Below are positions 1 through 9,952 of a stretch of DNA of 64,000 bases, piece by piece. Each line of letters starts with the position of its first letter. The first letter of the stretch is position 1. This DNA comes from Limnospira fusiformis SAG 85.79 (GTDB taxonomy: Bacteria; Cyanobacteriota; Cyanobacteriia; Cyanobacteriales; Microcoleaceae), in contig NZ_CP051185.1 in NCBI RefSeq assembly GCF_012516315.1, positions 3,337,403-3,401,402 on the forward strand, read 5' to 3'. The position numbers and the translations under genes are program-made. The notes beneath the pieces were generated by a model. It saw only the letters and a list, made by a program, of their open reading frames with translations, made no database searches and was not told the origin of the DNA.

Positions 1-364
1 CTTCTGTCGCGATCCACAAAACTTCTGGACGACTAAAAGTGTATCCAGATTCTAGTTTTTGCTTCAGGGATACACCGGGTAAATATTCTGTGACTAAACC
101 AAACCATAAATTCTGGTCATCAACCGAGAAATAATCCCGGTAACGCACTAGACGAGGATGGTCGAGTCGTTGGAGAACTTCTGCTTCCCTTTCTAGGAGT
201 TTCACATCATCCCATTGCATACCATTTCCCATGGCTAATAGTTTAATTACCACGCGATCGCGCCTTTGGAGATCTCGCCCTAACCAGGTTTGGCGGACTG
301 GGTTACTGTTTAGGGATTCCCGGAGTTGAAAGCGATCGGCTAGAATAGTCTCAGTTGATAACAT
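1..364 (-). CDS. Serine/threonine protein kinase, N-terminal part (runs off the window)
   Basis: The minus strand from an ATG at 364 reads continuously to the window edge (about 121 codons). It shows the start of a Hanks-type kinase: an unusual glycine-loop region (residues about 10-25), a VVIKLL segment with the expected ATP-binding lysine, a helix-C-like stretch with LEREAEVLQRLDHPRLV, and the hinge-like LVTEYLPG. The catalytic HRD and DFG motifs lie outside the window, so activity cannot be judged. Cyanobacteria carry many such kinases, often soluble or membrane-anchored signalling proteins. It is transcribed away from the Uma2 genes, with about 190 bp between the two starts. Confidence 0.8.
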   Translation of the reverse strand, partial: MLSTETILADRFQLRESLNSNPVRQTWLGRDLQRRDRVVIKLLAMGNGMQWDDVKLLEREAEVLQRLDHPRLVRYRDYFSVDDQNLWFGLVTEYLPGVSLKQKLESGYTFSRPEVLWIATE

Positions 365-553
365 TGATACATAATCTTCAAACAGGGTGCTATAACTATT
401 CTGCCATAAATGTAGATATTTGTGCTTCCCAAATCTAGTATCATCAAGTAAACTACACCATTTGACCTGTTATAATTATCCTAGGGCGAAATTATAGTAA
501 AATCCTTCTTAACCATTCATGCTTACCACTACAAATACAAAGGAGTTCATATC

Positions 554-1129
554 ATGCTACAAGCCAAACCCAGATTTCAAAGTTTTGACGAATATTTATC
601 TTATCATGATACTTCCGAAAAACTCTATGAATTATTTAACGGAAAACTCATAGAAATGCCCCCAGAATCAGGTTTAAATATACAAATTGCTAATCGTCTG
701 TTTTTGGTTTTTGCTTTGATGATAGGAACAGATAGAGTCCGAGGTCAAGGATTAGAATTAGAAGTGAGAGGCGAACCCAAAAATCGTTATCCAGATTTAA
801 CCATTATTAGACCAGAACATATTGAGCAACTCTCCCAACGTAATACCATTCGCCTGTCGATGTTACCACCTTTATTAGCCATAGAAGTCGTGAGTCCTGG
901 AGAGTTACAAAGAGACAGAGACTATGTAGCCAAAAGAATACAATATCAAGATTTATCCATTCCCGAATATTGGATAGTTGACCCCCAAACTCAAACCATC
1001 CTAGTTTTAGAAATCACCGAAACTGGCTACACAGAAATCGGAGTTTTTGCGGGAGATAATTTAATCATATCACCCCAATTTAGACAGCTTGATTTAACAG
1101 CATATCAAGTGTTTAATCCCGGTTCTTAA
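554..1129 (+). CDS. Uma2 family (DUF820) putative endonuclease, copy 1
   Basis: A 191-residue protein of the Uma2/DUF820 family, predicted PD-(D/E)XK-type nucleases greatly expanded in cyanobacteria. Visible family marks are YPDLTII (about residues 78-84, the PD motif), the LAIEVVSP segment (E of the active site) and the C-terminal YWIVDPQTQTILVLE. The length is typical. AGGAG lies 8 nt before the ATG. It is followed 30 bp later by a near-identical copy, so the two probably form one transcription unit. Cellular role is unknown; transposon-linked and stress-linked roles have been proposed for the family but nothing in this sequence decides between them. Confidence 0.85.
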   Translation: MLQAKPRFQSFDEYLSYHDTSEKLYELFNGKLIEMPPESGLNIQIANRLFLVFALMIGTDRVRGQGLELEVRGEPKNRYPDLTIIRPEHIEQLSQRNTIRLSMLPPLLAIEVVSPGELQRDRDYVAKRIQYQDLSIPEYWIVDPQTQTILVLEITETGYTEIGVFAGDNLIISPQFRQLDLTAYQVFNPGS

Positions 1130-1159
1130 TTAACCCTATTAGTTAAAGGAGTTCATCTT

Positions 1160-1735
1160 ATGCTAGAAGCCAAACCCAGATTTCAAAGTTTTGATGAATA
1201 TTTATCTTATCATGATGCTTCCGAAAAACTCTATGAATTATTCAACGGAGAACTCATAGAAATGCCTCCAGAATCAGGTTTAAATATTGAAATAGCCACA
1301 TTTTTACTAATTCAATTTGCTGCTATTGTCGGCTATCGTCGCGTCCGAGGTCAAGGATTAGAATTAGAAGTGAGAGGTGAACCCAAAAATCGTTATCCAG
1401 ATTTAACCATTATTCGACCAGAACATATTGAGCAACTCTCCCAACGTAATACCATTCGCCTGTCGATGTTACCACCTTTATTAGTCATAGAAGTAGTGAG
1501 TCCTGGAGAGTTACAAAGAGATAGAGACTATGTAGCCAAAAGAATACAATATCAAGATTTAGCCATTCCCGAATATTGGATAGTTGACCCCCAAACTCAA
1601 ACCATCCTAGTTTTAGAAATCACCGAAACTGGCTACACAGAAATCGGAGTTTTTGCGGGAGATAATTTAATCATATCACCCCAATTTAGACAGCTTGATT
1701 TAACAGCATCTCAAGTGTTTAATCCCGGTTCTTAA
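1160..1735 (+). CDS. Uma2 family (DUF820) putative endonuclease, copy 2 (tandem duplicate)
   Basis: Also 191 residues and nearly identical to the preceding gene, with the same PD...EVVSP motif order and the same C-terminal tail. AAAGGAG precedes its ATG. Differences are concentrated in a short block at about residues 44-63, where NIQIANRLFLVFALMIG is replaced by NIEIATFLLIQFAAIVG. The rest differs by only a handful of substitutions. This points to a recent tandem duplication or gene conversion in which only this helix has diverged. The gene ends before a hairpin that could terminate transcription. Confidence 0.85.
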   Translation: MLEAKPRFQSFDEYLSYHDASEKLYELFNGELIEMPPESGLNIEIATFLLIQFAAIVGYRRVRGQGLELEVRGEPKNRYPDLTIIRPEHIEQLSQRNTIRLSMLPPLLVIEVVSPGELQRDRDYVAKRIQYQDLAIPEYWIVDPQTQTILVLEITETGYTEIGVFAGDNLIISPQFRQLDLTASQVFNPGS

Positions 1736-1757
1736 TTAACCATAGGTAAGTCCTGGC

Positions 1758-1788
1758 GGGGCTAAAAACCTGTTAATAATTTAGCCCC
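1758..1788. terminator. Hairpin between convergent genes
   Basis: GGGGCTAAA (1758-1766) pairs with TTTAGCCCC (1780-1788), with an AT-rich loop. It lies between the convergent uma2 and mtnP genes and could act as a bidirectional terminator. There is no long T tract, so the call rests on position and stem. Confidence 0.5.
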
Positions 1789-1805
1789 AAGCTACTCAGG
1801 ATAAC

Positions 1806-2678
1806 TTAAAGATACTTTTTCAACAGTAACTGAAGCTGTTGTTTTCGAGGTTGTGGTACTTTTGCTAAAGGAGTAAGAATGGCATATTTTAAGGCAGAAT
1901 GTGCCTCGGACTCTGGCATATTTTGAGAGAGTCGTTTAACGGTTTCCTGAATTACTTTTTGGGCATTAACTGCATTATGCTTGAGGTTATCAATCACTAA
2001 ATCAACGGTTACATGATCATGGTCGGGATGCCAACAATCATAGTCAGTTACTAAGGCTAATGTAGCATAGGCTATTTCAGCTTCCCGTGCGAGTTTGGCT
2101 TCTGTTAAATTAGTCATACCAATTACAGTCCCCCCCCAACTTCGATACAAATTAGACTCAGCTTGGGTGGAAAAAGCGGGTCCTTCCATACAAATATAAG
2201 TTCCGCCTCTGTGTAGGGTTACTTCTGGGAAATTCAAAGCGGATATCGCATCACCGACAACAGCAGCCAACTGGTTACAAACCGGATGACCAAAACCAAT
2301 ATGGGCGACAATTCCATCCCCAAAAAAAGTCGAAATTCTGTTTTTTGTCCTGTCAATAAATTGGTCAGGAATTACCATATCTAAAGGCTTAACCTCAGCT
2401 TTCAGAGAACCGACAGCGGAGGCGGAAATAATATATTCGACTCCCAAACTTTTCATGGCGTAAATATTCGCCCGATAAGGTAACTCACTGGGAAGAAGTT
2501 TATGATCTCGTCCATGACGCGCCAGAAAAGCTACCCTCATCCCTTCTAAGGTTCCTAAAATAACCAGATCAGAGGGAGACCCAAAGGGTGTCTCAACTAG
2601 GACTTCTTCTAAGTCGGTGAGGGCTTCCATTTGATAAAGACCACTGCCGCCAATAATGCCAATTTTCGCCTGGGTCAT
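1806..2678 (-). CDS. mtnP: S-methyl-5'-thioadenosine phosphorylase
   Basis: A 290-residue purine phosphorylase-type enzyme that splits methylthioadenosine, the by-product of polyamine synthesis, with phosphate to give adenine and methylthioribose-1-phosphate in the methionine salvage pathway. Diagnostic segments are [10 protein letters not shown] at the N terminus (phosphate-binding loop), [20 protein letters not shown] (given here only as a landmark near residues 52-71), [12 protein letters not shown], and [13 protein letters not shown] followed by TDYDCWH. The purine-site segment GMTNLTEA is of the MTAP rather than the PNP type. Length is normal. It is monocistronic or leads a short unit; cytoplasmic. 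Confidence 0.92.
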   Translation of the reverse strand: MTQAKIGIIGGSGLYQMEALTDLEEVLVETPFGSPSDLVILGTLEGMRVAFLARHGRDHKLLPSELPYRANIYAMKSLGVEYIISASAVGSLKAEVKPLDMVIPDQFIDRTKNRISTFFGDGIVAHIGFGHPVCNQLAAVVGDAISALNFPEVTLHRGGTYICMEGPAFSTQAESNLYRSWGGTVIGMTNLTEAKLAREAEIAYATLALVTDYDCWHPDHDHVTVDLVIDNLKHNAVNAQKVIQETVKRLSQNMPESEAHSALKYAILTPLAKVPQPRKQQLQLLLKKYL

Positions 2679-2897
2679 AATTGCATTCCCTATTGATGAT
2701 ATTACTCAAGATATTGTAGCGGAACTTGTTTAAGATTATCTGAAACTTGCCAATTTTGGGGGAGTCCTATCGCCACCAACTCTTAACAATTAATAATCAG
2801 AGGTTTGCTGATTACACCAACTTGCGATATAATACTATTAGTCTCTCTCGGTGATTAGAAAATCATTAAAACCATGGCTATAGCAGCTTGATTTAAC

Positions 2898-3908
2898 CTA
2901 TCTATAGGGATTTAATAGTAAACTACCGCCCCATTCTGATGATGTCGATCGCCTATCAAACCGCCAATATTGTTGATAATTGTTAAAAAAAGTTGGTCCC
3001 AAAATTCCATCAACTTCTAACATATCCAAAACGGAGGGAGAGGACAAAATAACGGCTTCTAAATTGGTCAGTTTATGGGTTCCTAATTCCACCGTGGTGA
3101 GGGTTGATAGGGTCGCCGCCTCTAACCCACAAAATCCCAAAACCTGGACAGGACTACGGGATGCTGGATCGATTTCCAAGCGATCGGCTAAATCTTCGGA
3201 AATAAAGATAGTATCAGCCCCGGTATCCAACATAAAAGTAAACGACCCCCGATCAGCGATCGCCACCTCTGCTAACATGACCCCCAAACGACTTTTTAAA
3301 GGTATCGCCGTCGCCGATAAATGTGGGGGAAGAGGAGAGGGTGACAAAAGCTGAAGCTGTCTAGTTTCAGGATTTACGATCAGATCAAATTCCGCCAAAA
3401 CATCCATTCCCAACACCCCAGATAAGCCATCAGGAATTGTCTTATTAGCAAATTCCAAAACCTGTAAATCCATCACCTGTGCTTCCCCCATTTTCAGAGT
3501 AGGAAGACGATGTAAAGTTGCATCCATCTCTGGACAATCATCACCCGCTACTGCTGACTTAACGCGATCGCCTGAAATTTCCTCTCCCACCAATCCCAAA
3601 TCGGCGACTAAGGGACTTCCCACCATAGTAGTAGAAGCGCCCGTATCAAACAAAAAGCCCCCCCTACTTTCCCCGATTTCCACATCAACCGCAAACACCT
3701 GACTACCCTCAATCGGATGCAGAGAAACCTGGCTTTCTCCCGTAGTTTGAGGACGGGGTAAATTCAGCCCTTCCAACTGGACGATCGCCCTTAAATCCCA
3801 CCCAGATTTTAACGACGGGAACACCGCCCCCACCGCCCCCACCGCCACAGTAGCAGTAGTTAAACCCACTATACATATTACCCCCAAACCATCCCATAAT
3901 TTACCCAT
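2898..3908 (-). CDS. Retropepsin-like aspartic protease with two DTGA domains
   Basis: A 336-residue protein with an N-terminal hydrophobic segment (about residues 8-30, signal anchor or signal peptide) followed by two retropepsin-like halves. The first has FLFDTGASTTMVG (around residue 85) and the second FMLDTGADTIFIS (around residue 225); each also has a downstream GVLGMDVL or GILGPTFF flap/hydrophobic-Gly motif. Retroviral-type proteases need two DTG subunits, so this looks like a single-chain pseudo-dimer, probably exposed outside the cytoplasmic membrane. Substrate is unknown. It is followed on the same strand by the gap before the YebC gene's stop, so it may share an upstream promoter with that gene. 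Confidence 0.8.
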   Translation of the reverse strand: MGKLWDGLGVICIVGLTTATVAVGAVGAVFPSLKSGWDLRAIVQLEGLNLPRPQTTGESQVSLHPIEGSQVFAVDVEIGESRGGFLFDTGASTTMVGSPLVADLGLVGEEISGDRVKSAVAGDDCPEMDATLHRLPTLKMGEAQVMDLQVLEFANKTIPDGLSGVLGMDVLAEFDLIVNPETRQLQLLSPSPLPPHLSATAIPLKSRLGVMLAEVAIADRGSFTFMLDTGADTIFISEDLADRLEIDPASRSPVQVLGFCGLEAATLSTLTTVELGTHKLTNLEAVILSSPSVLDMLEVDGILGPTFFNNYQQYWRFDRRSTSSEWGGSLLLNPYR

Positions 3909-3963
3909 TTACCATCTCACCCAACCTTTTTTTAGCAACTTATTCTTACTTAATTATTGCCGA

Positions 3964-4728
3964 TTAAGCACCATAAAGCATCTCATAGCAACTATCAGAC
4001 ATCTCAAAATTAGCCGTCACATTTTGCACATCATCCAAATCATCCAAAGCATTCATTAACTTCATGAGCGATCGGGCTTTTTCCACATCATCAATCTCCA
4101 CAATATTGCTAGGAATCCAACGCAATTCGGCTTCCACCACCCGAAACCCAAAATCATCTAAAACCTGATTCAAATGTTCCAAATTTTCCACCACTGTAAA
4201 CACTTCCACCCCATCAGTATCATCAACAGGAGTCAACTCGTAGGACTCAGCCTCCCCTTCCACAGAAGCCTCTAACAACTTCTCCTCATCAATAGGACCC
4301 GCCAAAGTTACAACCCCCTTTTGTTCAAACATCCAACTCACACAACCCGTTTCCCCCAGGTTTCCCCCATTCTTAGTAAAAGCCGATCGCAGATCCGCCG
4401 CCGTCCGGTTCCGGTTATCCGTTAATCCCTCAATTAAAACCGCCACGCCACCGATACCATAACCCTCATATCGGATAGACTCCAACTGCGACCCCTCCGA
4501 AAAAGTCCCGGAGCCTTTAGCGATCGCCCTTTCGATATTTTCATTAGGAATACCTGCCGCTTTCGCCTTCTCAATAGCTGTTCTTAACTGAAAATTTCCC
4601 CCCGGATCAGCACCTTGTCGCGCCGCCACAATAATTTCCCGAGAAATTTTCGTAAAAACCTTACCTTTAACCGCATCAACCCTAGCTTTCTGGCGTTTAA
4701 TATTCGCCCATTTACTGTGTCCAGCCAT
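3964..4728 (-). CDS. YebC/PmpR family protein (transcription or translation factor)
   Basis: 254 residues opening with the family signature [19 protein letters not shown]. Further family marks are [36 protein letters not shown] and [15 protein letters not shown]. YebC-type proteins were described as DNA-binding regulators and more recently as ribosome-associated factors that relieve stalling at proline stretches; the sequence alone does not separate those roles. Full length and well conserved. It lies 55 bp upstream of the protease gene and about 40 bp after the phosphatase gene, all on the minus strand. Confidence 0.93.
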   Translation of the reverse strand: MAGHSKWANIKRQKARVDAVKGKVFTKISREIIVAARQGADPGGNFQLRTAIEKAKAAGIPNENIERAIAKGSGTFSEGSQLESIRYEGYGIGGVAVLIEGLTDNRNRTAADLRSAFTKNGGNLGETGCVSWMFEQKGVVTLAGPIDEEKLLEASVEGEAESYELTPVDDTDGVEVFTVVENLEHLNQVLDDFGFRVVEAELRWIPSNIVEIDDVEKARSLMKLMNALDDLDDVQNVTANFEMSDSCYEMLYGA

Positions 4729-4768
4729 ACCTAATCAACAATTTTTGCAAATCTCAAAAAACTCAGTA

Positions 4769-5413
4769 TTAATGAAAACGGATCTCCTCTTCAGTGTCAC
4801 TAAGATGGGAAGTATCCCCATTAAGTTCCATCACCCATTCTCCTTGTTTATGCACTAATTTAACCAAACAGCATAAACTCGCATGAATATCCGTTTCCTG
4901 TAGGGTAGGAATTAGCCCCATTGCGGTCCCTAAAACTGACGCACCATGTCCTATTAATAATAAGTTATCATCTGGATAAGCCGCCATCAGACGCTGTACC
5001 ACCTCTTTAGTACGCATCAAACATTCCTCCCAAGTTTCTGGATACTTCGGTGTTCCCATGGGGTAAGTGGTATCAATGCGCGGAAATTTAGCCCTCAGAG
5101 TTTCCAGCGGGAGAATTTCCGGGCTTTCCTTCATCCATTCAGGATTTAGCCATTCTCCCAGTCCCCAATCTAATTTGATAGGTAGGTCTAGGGTTTTGGC
5201 GCACGCCTCCGTAGTTTGAACCGTCCGCAGAAATGGCGATGAGAAAATTTGGGTGATTCCTTCCCCCACCAGTCGTCTAGCTAATTGTTTAGCCTGAACC
5301 AAGCCGTCCGGGGACAGATGAGGGTCATAACGACGTTCTGCGGTATTAAACCATTCAGGATTGACAAAATCAATCCGGTTTCCGTGTCTAGCGATCCAAA
5401 CGGTTTGAGTCAT
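4769..5413 (-). CDS. Histidine phosphatase family protein (phosphoglycerate mutase-like)
   Basis: The open frame extends to 5467, but the family start is the internal ATG at 5413 (MTQTVWIARHGNR), which puts the catalytic RHG at residues 8-10; the 18 upstream residues do not resemble the family. About 214 residues. Other marks are SPFLRTVQTTEA (second phosphate-pocket Arg) and LLIGHGASVLG (second catalytic His). The branch resembles the UBASH3/SixA-like phosphatases rather than glycolytic mutase. Substrate cannot be inferred. Cytoplasmic. Confidence 0.85.
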   Translation of the reverse strand: MTQTVWIARHGNRIDFVNPEWFNTAERRYDPHLSPDGLVQAKQLARRLVGEGITQIFSSPFLRTVQTTEACAKTLDLPIKLDWGLGEWLNPEWMKESPEILPLETLRAKFPRIDTTYPMGTPKYPETWEECLMRTKEVVQRLMAAYPDDNLLLIGHGASVLGTAMGLIPTLQETDIHASLCCLVKLVHKQGEWVMELNGDTSHLSDTEEEIRFH

Positions 5414-5589
5414 GATTAGGGTAGTAATGTCAAAAAAACTTACCCTATCATACCGATTTTCGGCCACCTGACAACCTTAGCCAACTTAGTGGCGATCGTA
5501 AACTAGCCACCGGATTTGAAAATTAGCGCTAATATTTACTACAGGGTTTCCCTATTCCTACCTAGTTTAATAAAAATCCTATAACAGCC

Positions 5590-7215
5590 GTGCTACATCG
5601 CTCTTTCACTCGTAAAGCCACTTATACATTAGCTTTCTTTATCGGTTTCATAATCGCGGTATTACTCGCTATTTTTTCCGCACATCCAGCCCATAGCCAA
5701 GATAGGTTTGGTATGAATTTAGACTCTCAAACCGCTCCCGTCATCCTCGATGGGCGACTCATACTCAAAGTTAGTAATGCTGAAGGATATCCGGCGCAGT
5801 TTCGGGCTAATCTCATTGAATCCAAAATTCTAGAAGCTGCTCGTTCACCTATCCCCATAGAAGTCACACTTAGGACTAATGATATTTTACCAACTCTTTG
5901 GCTAAATGATGGATATTTATTGACTGTTACCGAACGAGATACCGACGCGGGTAATCATGTTCTCGAACAAGCACAAATCTGGCAACGTCAAATTCAGTTG
6001 GCTATTAATCGCGGTCAAAGAGAGCGCACTAGCGAGTTTATGAGAAGCGCCTTATTACGTTCATTAACAATTTTATTATTAGCCATATTTATTCATTGGA
6101 TTTTAGGCAAAATTTGGAAATATTATTTCCGCTCAATTTTATCATCTTTTTTGCCCCAATCTCAATTATCCCCAGAAGACCAAAAAAAGTATCATCATAG
6201 TCTCGAAATATTTATTAACTTGACTCTCGGTAGTGTCAGATTCGGCTTATGGCTGGCTATTATTATTTATATAGCCAATCAATTCCCCATAACTAGACAA
6301 TGGAGTTATCAAATTCGGGGAACTCTCCTGGCTACCTTGACTTCCGATATTATTAACCTAGACAATAAATCTTACTCCATCCCTGATCTGTTGGTTTTAT
6401 TACTCCTATTATGGGCATTAGTTTTGGGCGCAAAATTATTGGCTGATGTTCTGCGATCGCGTATTTTAGAAGCCACCGGAATTGGTCGAGGCGCTCAGGA
6501 AGTCATCGCCGTCATAGTTAAATATTCCTTAATCTCTATTGGTACTATTGTTCTCCTCCAAGTTTGGGGTTTAAACCTTAGTTCTCTCACCATCCTAGCT
6601 AGTGCATTCGGTGTCGGGATTGGTTTTGGGTTCCAGGATATCGCCAAAAATTTCGGTAGTGGTTTAGTCTTATTATTCGAGCGACCAATTCAAATTGGAG
6701 ACTTTATTGAAGTCGGAGAATATCAAGGAACCGTTGAAAGGGTCGGCGCTCGTAGTACCGTCATTAAAACCTTAGATAGAGTGTCTATTATTGTTCCTAA
6801 CTCCCGATTTTTAGAATCCGAATTAATTAACTGGGATCATGATAACTCCCTCTCCGGTTTACGACTTCCCCTTAGGGTCGCTTACGGTTCCGATGTAGAA
6901 TTGGTGCGAAAAAGCCTCCTAGATGTCGCCCAAGCAAATTCTGATGTATTAACCATTCCTTCCCCCCAAGTTTTATTTAAAGGTTTTGGCGACAGCTCCC
7001 TAAATTTTGAACTGCGGGTTTGGACTCGCTATCCCAACCGCCAAGTTATCATTAAAAGCGATTTATACTATCAAATTGACGCGTTCTTCCGACAACGCCA
7101 TATTGAAATTCCCTTTCCTCAGCGGGATCTACATATTCGAGGTCAGGTTCCCCTCGAGTTATCCCCAGAGTTGGAAGCATTTATCAAAAAAATCCTAGGG
7201 ACCAAAAACCAATAG
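5590..7215 (+). CDS. MscS-type mechanosensitive ion channel with N-terminal extension
   Basis: 541 residues, starting at a GTG (5590). An N-terminal signal/TM segment (about residues 10-32) is followed by a roughly 120-residue soluble region, several membrane spans, and then the MscS core. The pore helix/beta-domain signature GVGIGFGFQDIAKNFGSGL with FERPIQIGDFIEV lies around residues 340-375, followed by the cytoplasmic vestibule (SIIVPNS, LRVWTRYPNR). Such channels release solutes on hypo-osmotic shock. The long periplasmic N-terminal region makes it one of the larger MscS-like proteins of cyanobacteria. The next gene in the same direction is a tRNA. Confidence 0.88.
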   Translation: MLHRSFTRKATYTLAFFIGFIIAVLLAIFSAHPAHSQDRFGMNLDSQTAPVILDGRLILKVSNAEGYPAQFRANLIESKILEAARSPIPIEVTLRTNDILPTLWLNDGYLLTVTERDTDAGNHVLEQAQIWQRQIQLAINRGQRERTSEFMRSALLRSLTILLLAIFIHWILGKIWKYYFRSILSSFLPQSQLSPEDQKKYHHSLEIFINLTLGSVRFGLWLAIIIYIANQFPITRQWSYQIRGTLLATLTSDIINLDNKSYSIPDLLVLLLLLWALVLGAKLLADVLRSRILEATGIGRGAQEVIAVIVKYSLISIGTIVLLQVWGLNLSSLTILASAFGVGIGFGFQDIAKNFGSGLVLLFERPIQIGDFIEVGEYQGTVERVGARSTVIKTLDRVSIIVPNSRFLESELINWDHDNSLSGLRLPLRVAYGSDVELVRKSLLDVAQANSDVLTIPSPQVLFKGFGDSSLNFELRVWTRYPNRQVIIKSDLYYQIDAFFRQRHIEIPFPQRDLHIRGQVPLELSPELEAFIKKILGTKNQ

Positions 7216-7416
7216 TCATATCAAATCCCCTTCAGATCACCCCCCACCAGGAGTTGATGTATATATGTTCCCATTCCCAACCACCAGACCACCAGACTCA
7301 GCCACCGGGTCTCATCCTTAGTCCCTTCTAGTCCCTTGAAGATTCCTCAAATTTTTTCCCAAACAATCTTGACAAACTCAAATTTTTATGACAGTATAGT
7401 TAGAGTCAATTCAAAT

Positions 7417-7488
7417 GCGGGTATAGCTCAGTGGTAGAGCGTCACCTTGCCAAGGTGAATGTCGCGCGTTCGAATCGCGTTACCCGCT
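7417..7488 (+). tRNA. tRNA-Gly (anticodon GCC)
   Basis: Full cloverleaf: acceptor GCGGGTA/TACCCGC, D arm GCTC...GAGC, anticodon stem TCACC/GGTGA with loop TTGCCAA (anticodon GCC), T arm GCGCG/CGCGT with TTCGAAT, discriminator T. No CCA is encoded. A TATAGT box lies about 17 bp upstream. Confidence 0.95.
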
Positions 7489-7507
7489 TTCAAACACCAT
7501 AACCGAA

Positions 7508-9952
7508 CTACATCCGTAGCAGTAGTTCCCAGTCTCGTATCGTGTCTGTTGACCACAGCCATTTGGACCCTAGGGCATGAGGTTTAAACGCTTCCGGTGC
7601 TTCTGAAAGCACCTTATCTCTAAATTTACGCGCCTTACTCCACTCTATCGCCTGTTGATCAGCAGTTAGGGACTCAGCCGATTTCATTAATACCAATCCC
7701 AAACCTGCATAGGCATTTAACACATCCATATTCTCCAGCGTTGAACCATCCACATGATCTAAGCTATCCCTGTCTTCGCCCACGTCTGTCTCCTTAGTGC
7801 GAACATCCCCCCCAGTCAAAGCCCATGTTCCCTTATTCACTGATGCTAATTGATCGTTAAAAGAACTTCCCTCCCAGCTGAAAATCGGCTCTGCTAACTC
7901 CAAACTACGATACCAAGTTTGATAAGCCCGTCGTAAATCACCCGACCTATAGTAAGCAAATCCTAACGCTGTGTTATATTCCCGGGAATTTGGCTCCCCA
8001 TCAACTGCTCTCACCCAAAATCGGCGCACATCATCCAGACTATAATTAGCACTACCCCTCTCAATAGATTGCCAGGCTAAACGTCCCTGTAAAAAATTGA
8101 TAGCAGGTTCGTCTTCATACCGAAACGGAACTGCAGACAAAGCTGCACGAGCTTCAGCTAGCGCCCCACGATTTAATAACTCTTCCGTAGCCTGCACCCC
8201 TGCTTCCAAATTAGCCCGATCAAACTGTTCGATCGCAATTCCTGAAACTTTGTCAGTCGTAGCATCTTCCAAAGCTGTTGCTAACCTTTCTGAAGAATTG
8301 ATATTATTGCTGATTGTTTGATTAACCCTTAAAGGATAGCCCAACATATCATTAATGCGATCGCGGAAAATCCACACCCCGAAACTGATCGGTAATAAAA
8401 TCATCACCAGCAGCAGTCCTAACACACCACTGAGCTGGCGTTGGGCACCTCTGGGACTATCAGACTCCTGAACCCGCCTTTGATCATCCCTTGGGTCTCC
8501 ATCATAGCTTTGGGGCAGTCTCTGGGAACCAGAACCACTATTTTGATGATTAACACCAACTATTCCAGGTGTCATAAGTTGTTGGAGAGTATCCCCAATA
8601 AATCCCAAATCTTCCCCATTCGCTTCTAAGTCTAAAGTCTCATCAAAACTCTCATCATCCAGCAAGTCCTCAGTGTCTGCTAATTCCCAAAGGTTTGTAT
8701 AGTTAGCCTCAGACAGATCTGGACTACTCCCTTTTATATCCTCCCGGTAGTTACCTGAATCAGCCCTAGGATTTGGTGTTAAGATGCCATCAAACTCATG
8801 GTGTAAGTACAATACAGGTAATGCCCAATATATTTGATTGGAACCATAGGCAGAAATTAGCCCCTGTCTAGCCCGACTTAAACTTAAATCTATTGGTAAT
8901 CCTTGATTGAGTTGGCGGTACAACAGGCGCGTTAGCGTCAAAGCTACCTCATCAGGAATGCGTTCAGCCATCGCCAACACCCCGGGAACTCCTCGCCGCA
9001 CTAATGCTTCTGCCAGGTTAAGTTCTGCTGTATCATTAGCATCCGCCAGGGGATTATTATAAGCACCTCTACAGGAGTTTAATACCGCTAGAAGTACCCC
9101 ATTATTTACCAGCAGTCCCGCTAAATCATCCCCACTGATAGTTTCACTTAATCCTGTACGACCGTTGACCAAATATAAAGCGCCACCCGTCGAGGTATAG
9201 CTGCTGTGTCCAGCATAATGAAATATCTGATATTGACCCTGTTCTAAGGCTTGGGTGATTTTCTGACGATCAGGCTGTTCTAATATCGTAATCTCAATGG
9301 CACTATGGTATCCTCCATTATCACTCAATTCCGGCTGTAGTTCCTCTTTCAGATGTAGGGCCTCTTGTTTGAGTTGTAAACTATTTAGGTCATTGGGGGC
9401 GGCGATCGCCATTAAAATTCTTAAAGGTTGGTTAGGTTTCCCAGAATGTCTGGGTAGACGTAGTCGGCTTTCTGGTTGGTAGCGAGAAAAAAAGACATCA
9501 CATCCCGTAGCCAGTGGTCTTCCCCCTTCGTGGAGGACTTCCCAGGGTAGGCTATTGAGCCGTTTTCCTTTCAAACCTAAGCGCAGCTGTAAAGGTTTTT
9601 GTCGATTACAGGCGATCGCTTGGGCGCTGGCCCAACTGTCCCGCAGCCTCCCCTGGAAGAGACTGTTATAAAGTTCTTGACCCAGTTCTACTAAACTCAA
9701 AGACCGCGACCCATTTGCCAAAACTATCCCGCCCTTAGCATCTCCCCGCATAGCTAATGATGAACCCTCCAGCACTTCCAATAGAGGATCTTTCATTAAA
9801 TAACGCGTATATTGTAGCCATTCTTCCACTGGCCACTTCACCTGTTCTTCCGCCAACGGGACACCGGATGGCACTTTCGGTGTTCTTTCCGTCCGTACCA
9901 AATATTCATCATCCCCCACTGGGGTAACAGAAATCAGAAACTCCTGGGTCAT
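7508..9952 (-). CDS. CHAT-domain (caspase-like) protein with TM segment and TPR-like C-terminal region
   Basis: 814 residues. The N-terminal half is a CHAT (caspase HetF associated with TPRs) peptidase domain: the catalytic His is in FHYAGHSSY (around residue 245) and the catalytic Cys in AVLNSCRGA (around residue 293), so both dyad residues are kept. A linker of acidic and Ser/Asp-rich sequence leads to one strong membrane span (about residues 507-527, GLLLVMILLPISFGVWIF). After it come helical repeats resembling TPR/Sel1 units (for example LGFAYYRSGDLRRAYQTWY). Membrane topology would place peptidase and repeats on opposite sides. CHAT proteases act in cyanobacterial cell differentiation and in defence; no partner gene is adjacent, so the role is open. 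Confidence 0.85.
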   Translation of the reverse strand: MTQEFLISVTPVGDDEYLVRTERTPKVPSGVPLAEEQVKWPVEEWLQYTRYLMKDPLLEVLEGSSLAMRGDAKGGIVLANGSRSLSLVELGQELYNSLFQGRLRDSWASAQAIACNRQKPLQLRLGLKGKRLNSLPWEVLHEGGRPLATGCDVFFSRYQPESRLRLPRHSGKPNQPLRILMAIAAPNDLNSLQLKQEALHLKEELQPELSDNGGYHSAIEITILEQPDRQKITQALEQGQYQIFHYAGHSSYTSTGGALYLVNGRTGLSETISGDDLAGLLVNNGVLLAVLNSCRGAYNNPLADANDTAELNLAEALVRRGVPGVLAMAERIPDEVALTLTRLLYRQLNQGLPIDLSLSRARQGLISAYGSNQIYWALPVLYLHHEFDGILTPNPRADSGNYREDIKGSSPDLSEANYTNLWELADTEDLLDDESFDETLDLEANGEDLGFIGDTLQQLMTPGIVGVNHQNSGSGSQRLPQSYDGDPRDDQRRVQESDSPRGAQRQLSGVLGLLLVMILLPISFGVWIFRDRINDMLGYPLRVNQTISNNINSSERLATALEDATTDKVSGIAIEQFDRANLEAGVQATEELLNRGALAEARAALSAVPFRYEDEPAINFLQGRLAWQSIERGSANYSLDDVRRFWVRAVDGEPNSREYNTALGFAYYRSGDLRRAYQTWYRSLELAEPIFSWEGSSFNDQLASVNKGTWALTGGDVRTKETDVGEDRDSLDHVDGSTLENMDVLNAYAGLGLVLMKSAESLTADQQAIEWSKARKFRDKVLSEAPEAFKPHALGSKWLWSTDTIRDWELLLRM

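Noticed and set aside
3709..3897. Gly-rich 62-residue frame on the minus strand
   Set aside because: A frame-shifted shadow of the retropepsin-like gene's signal region.
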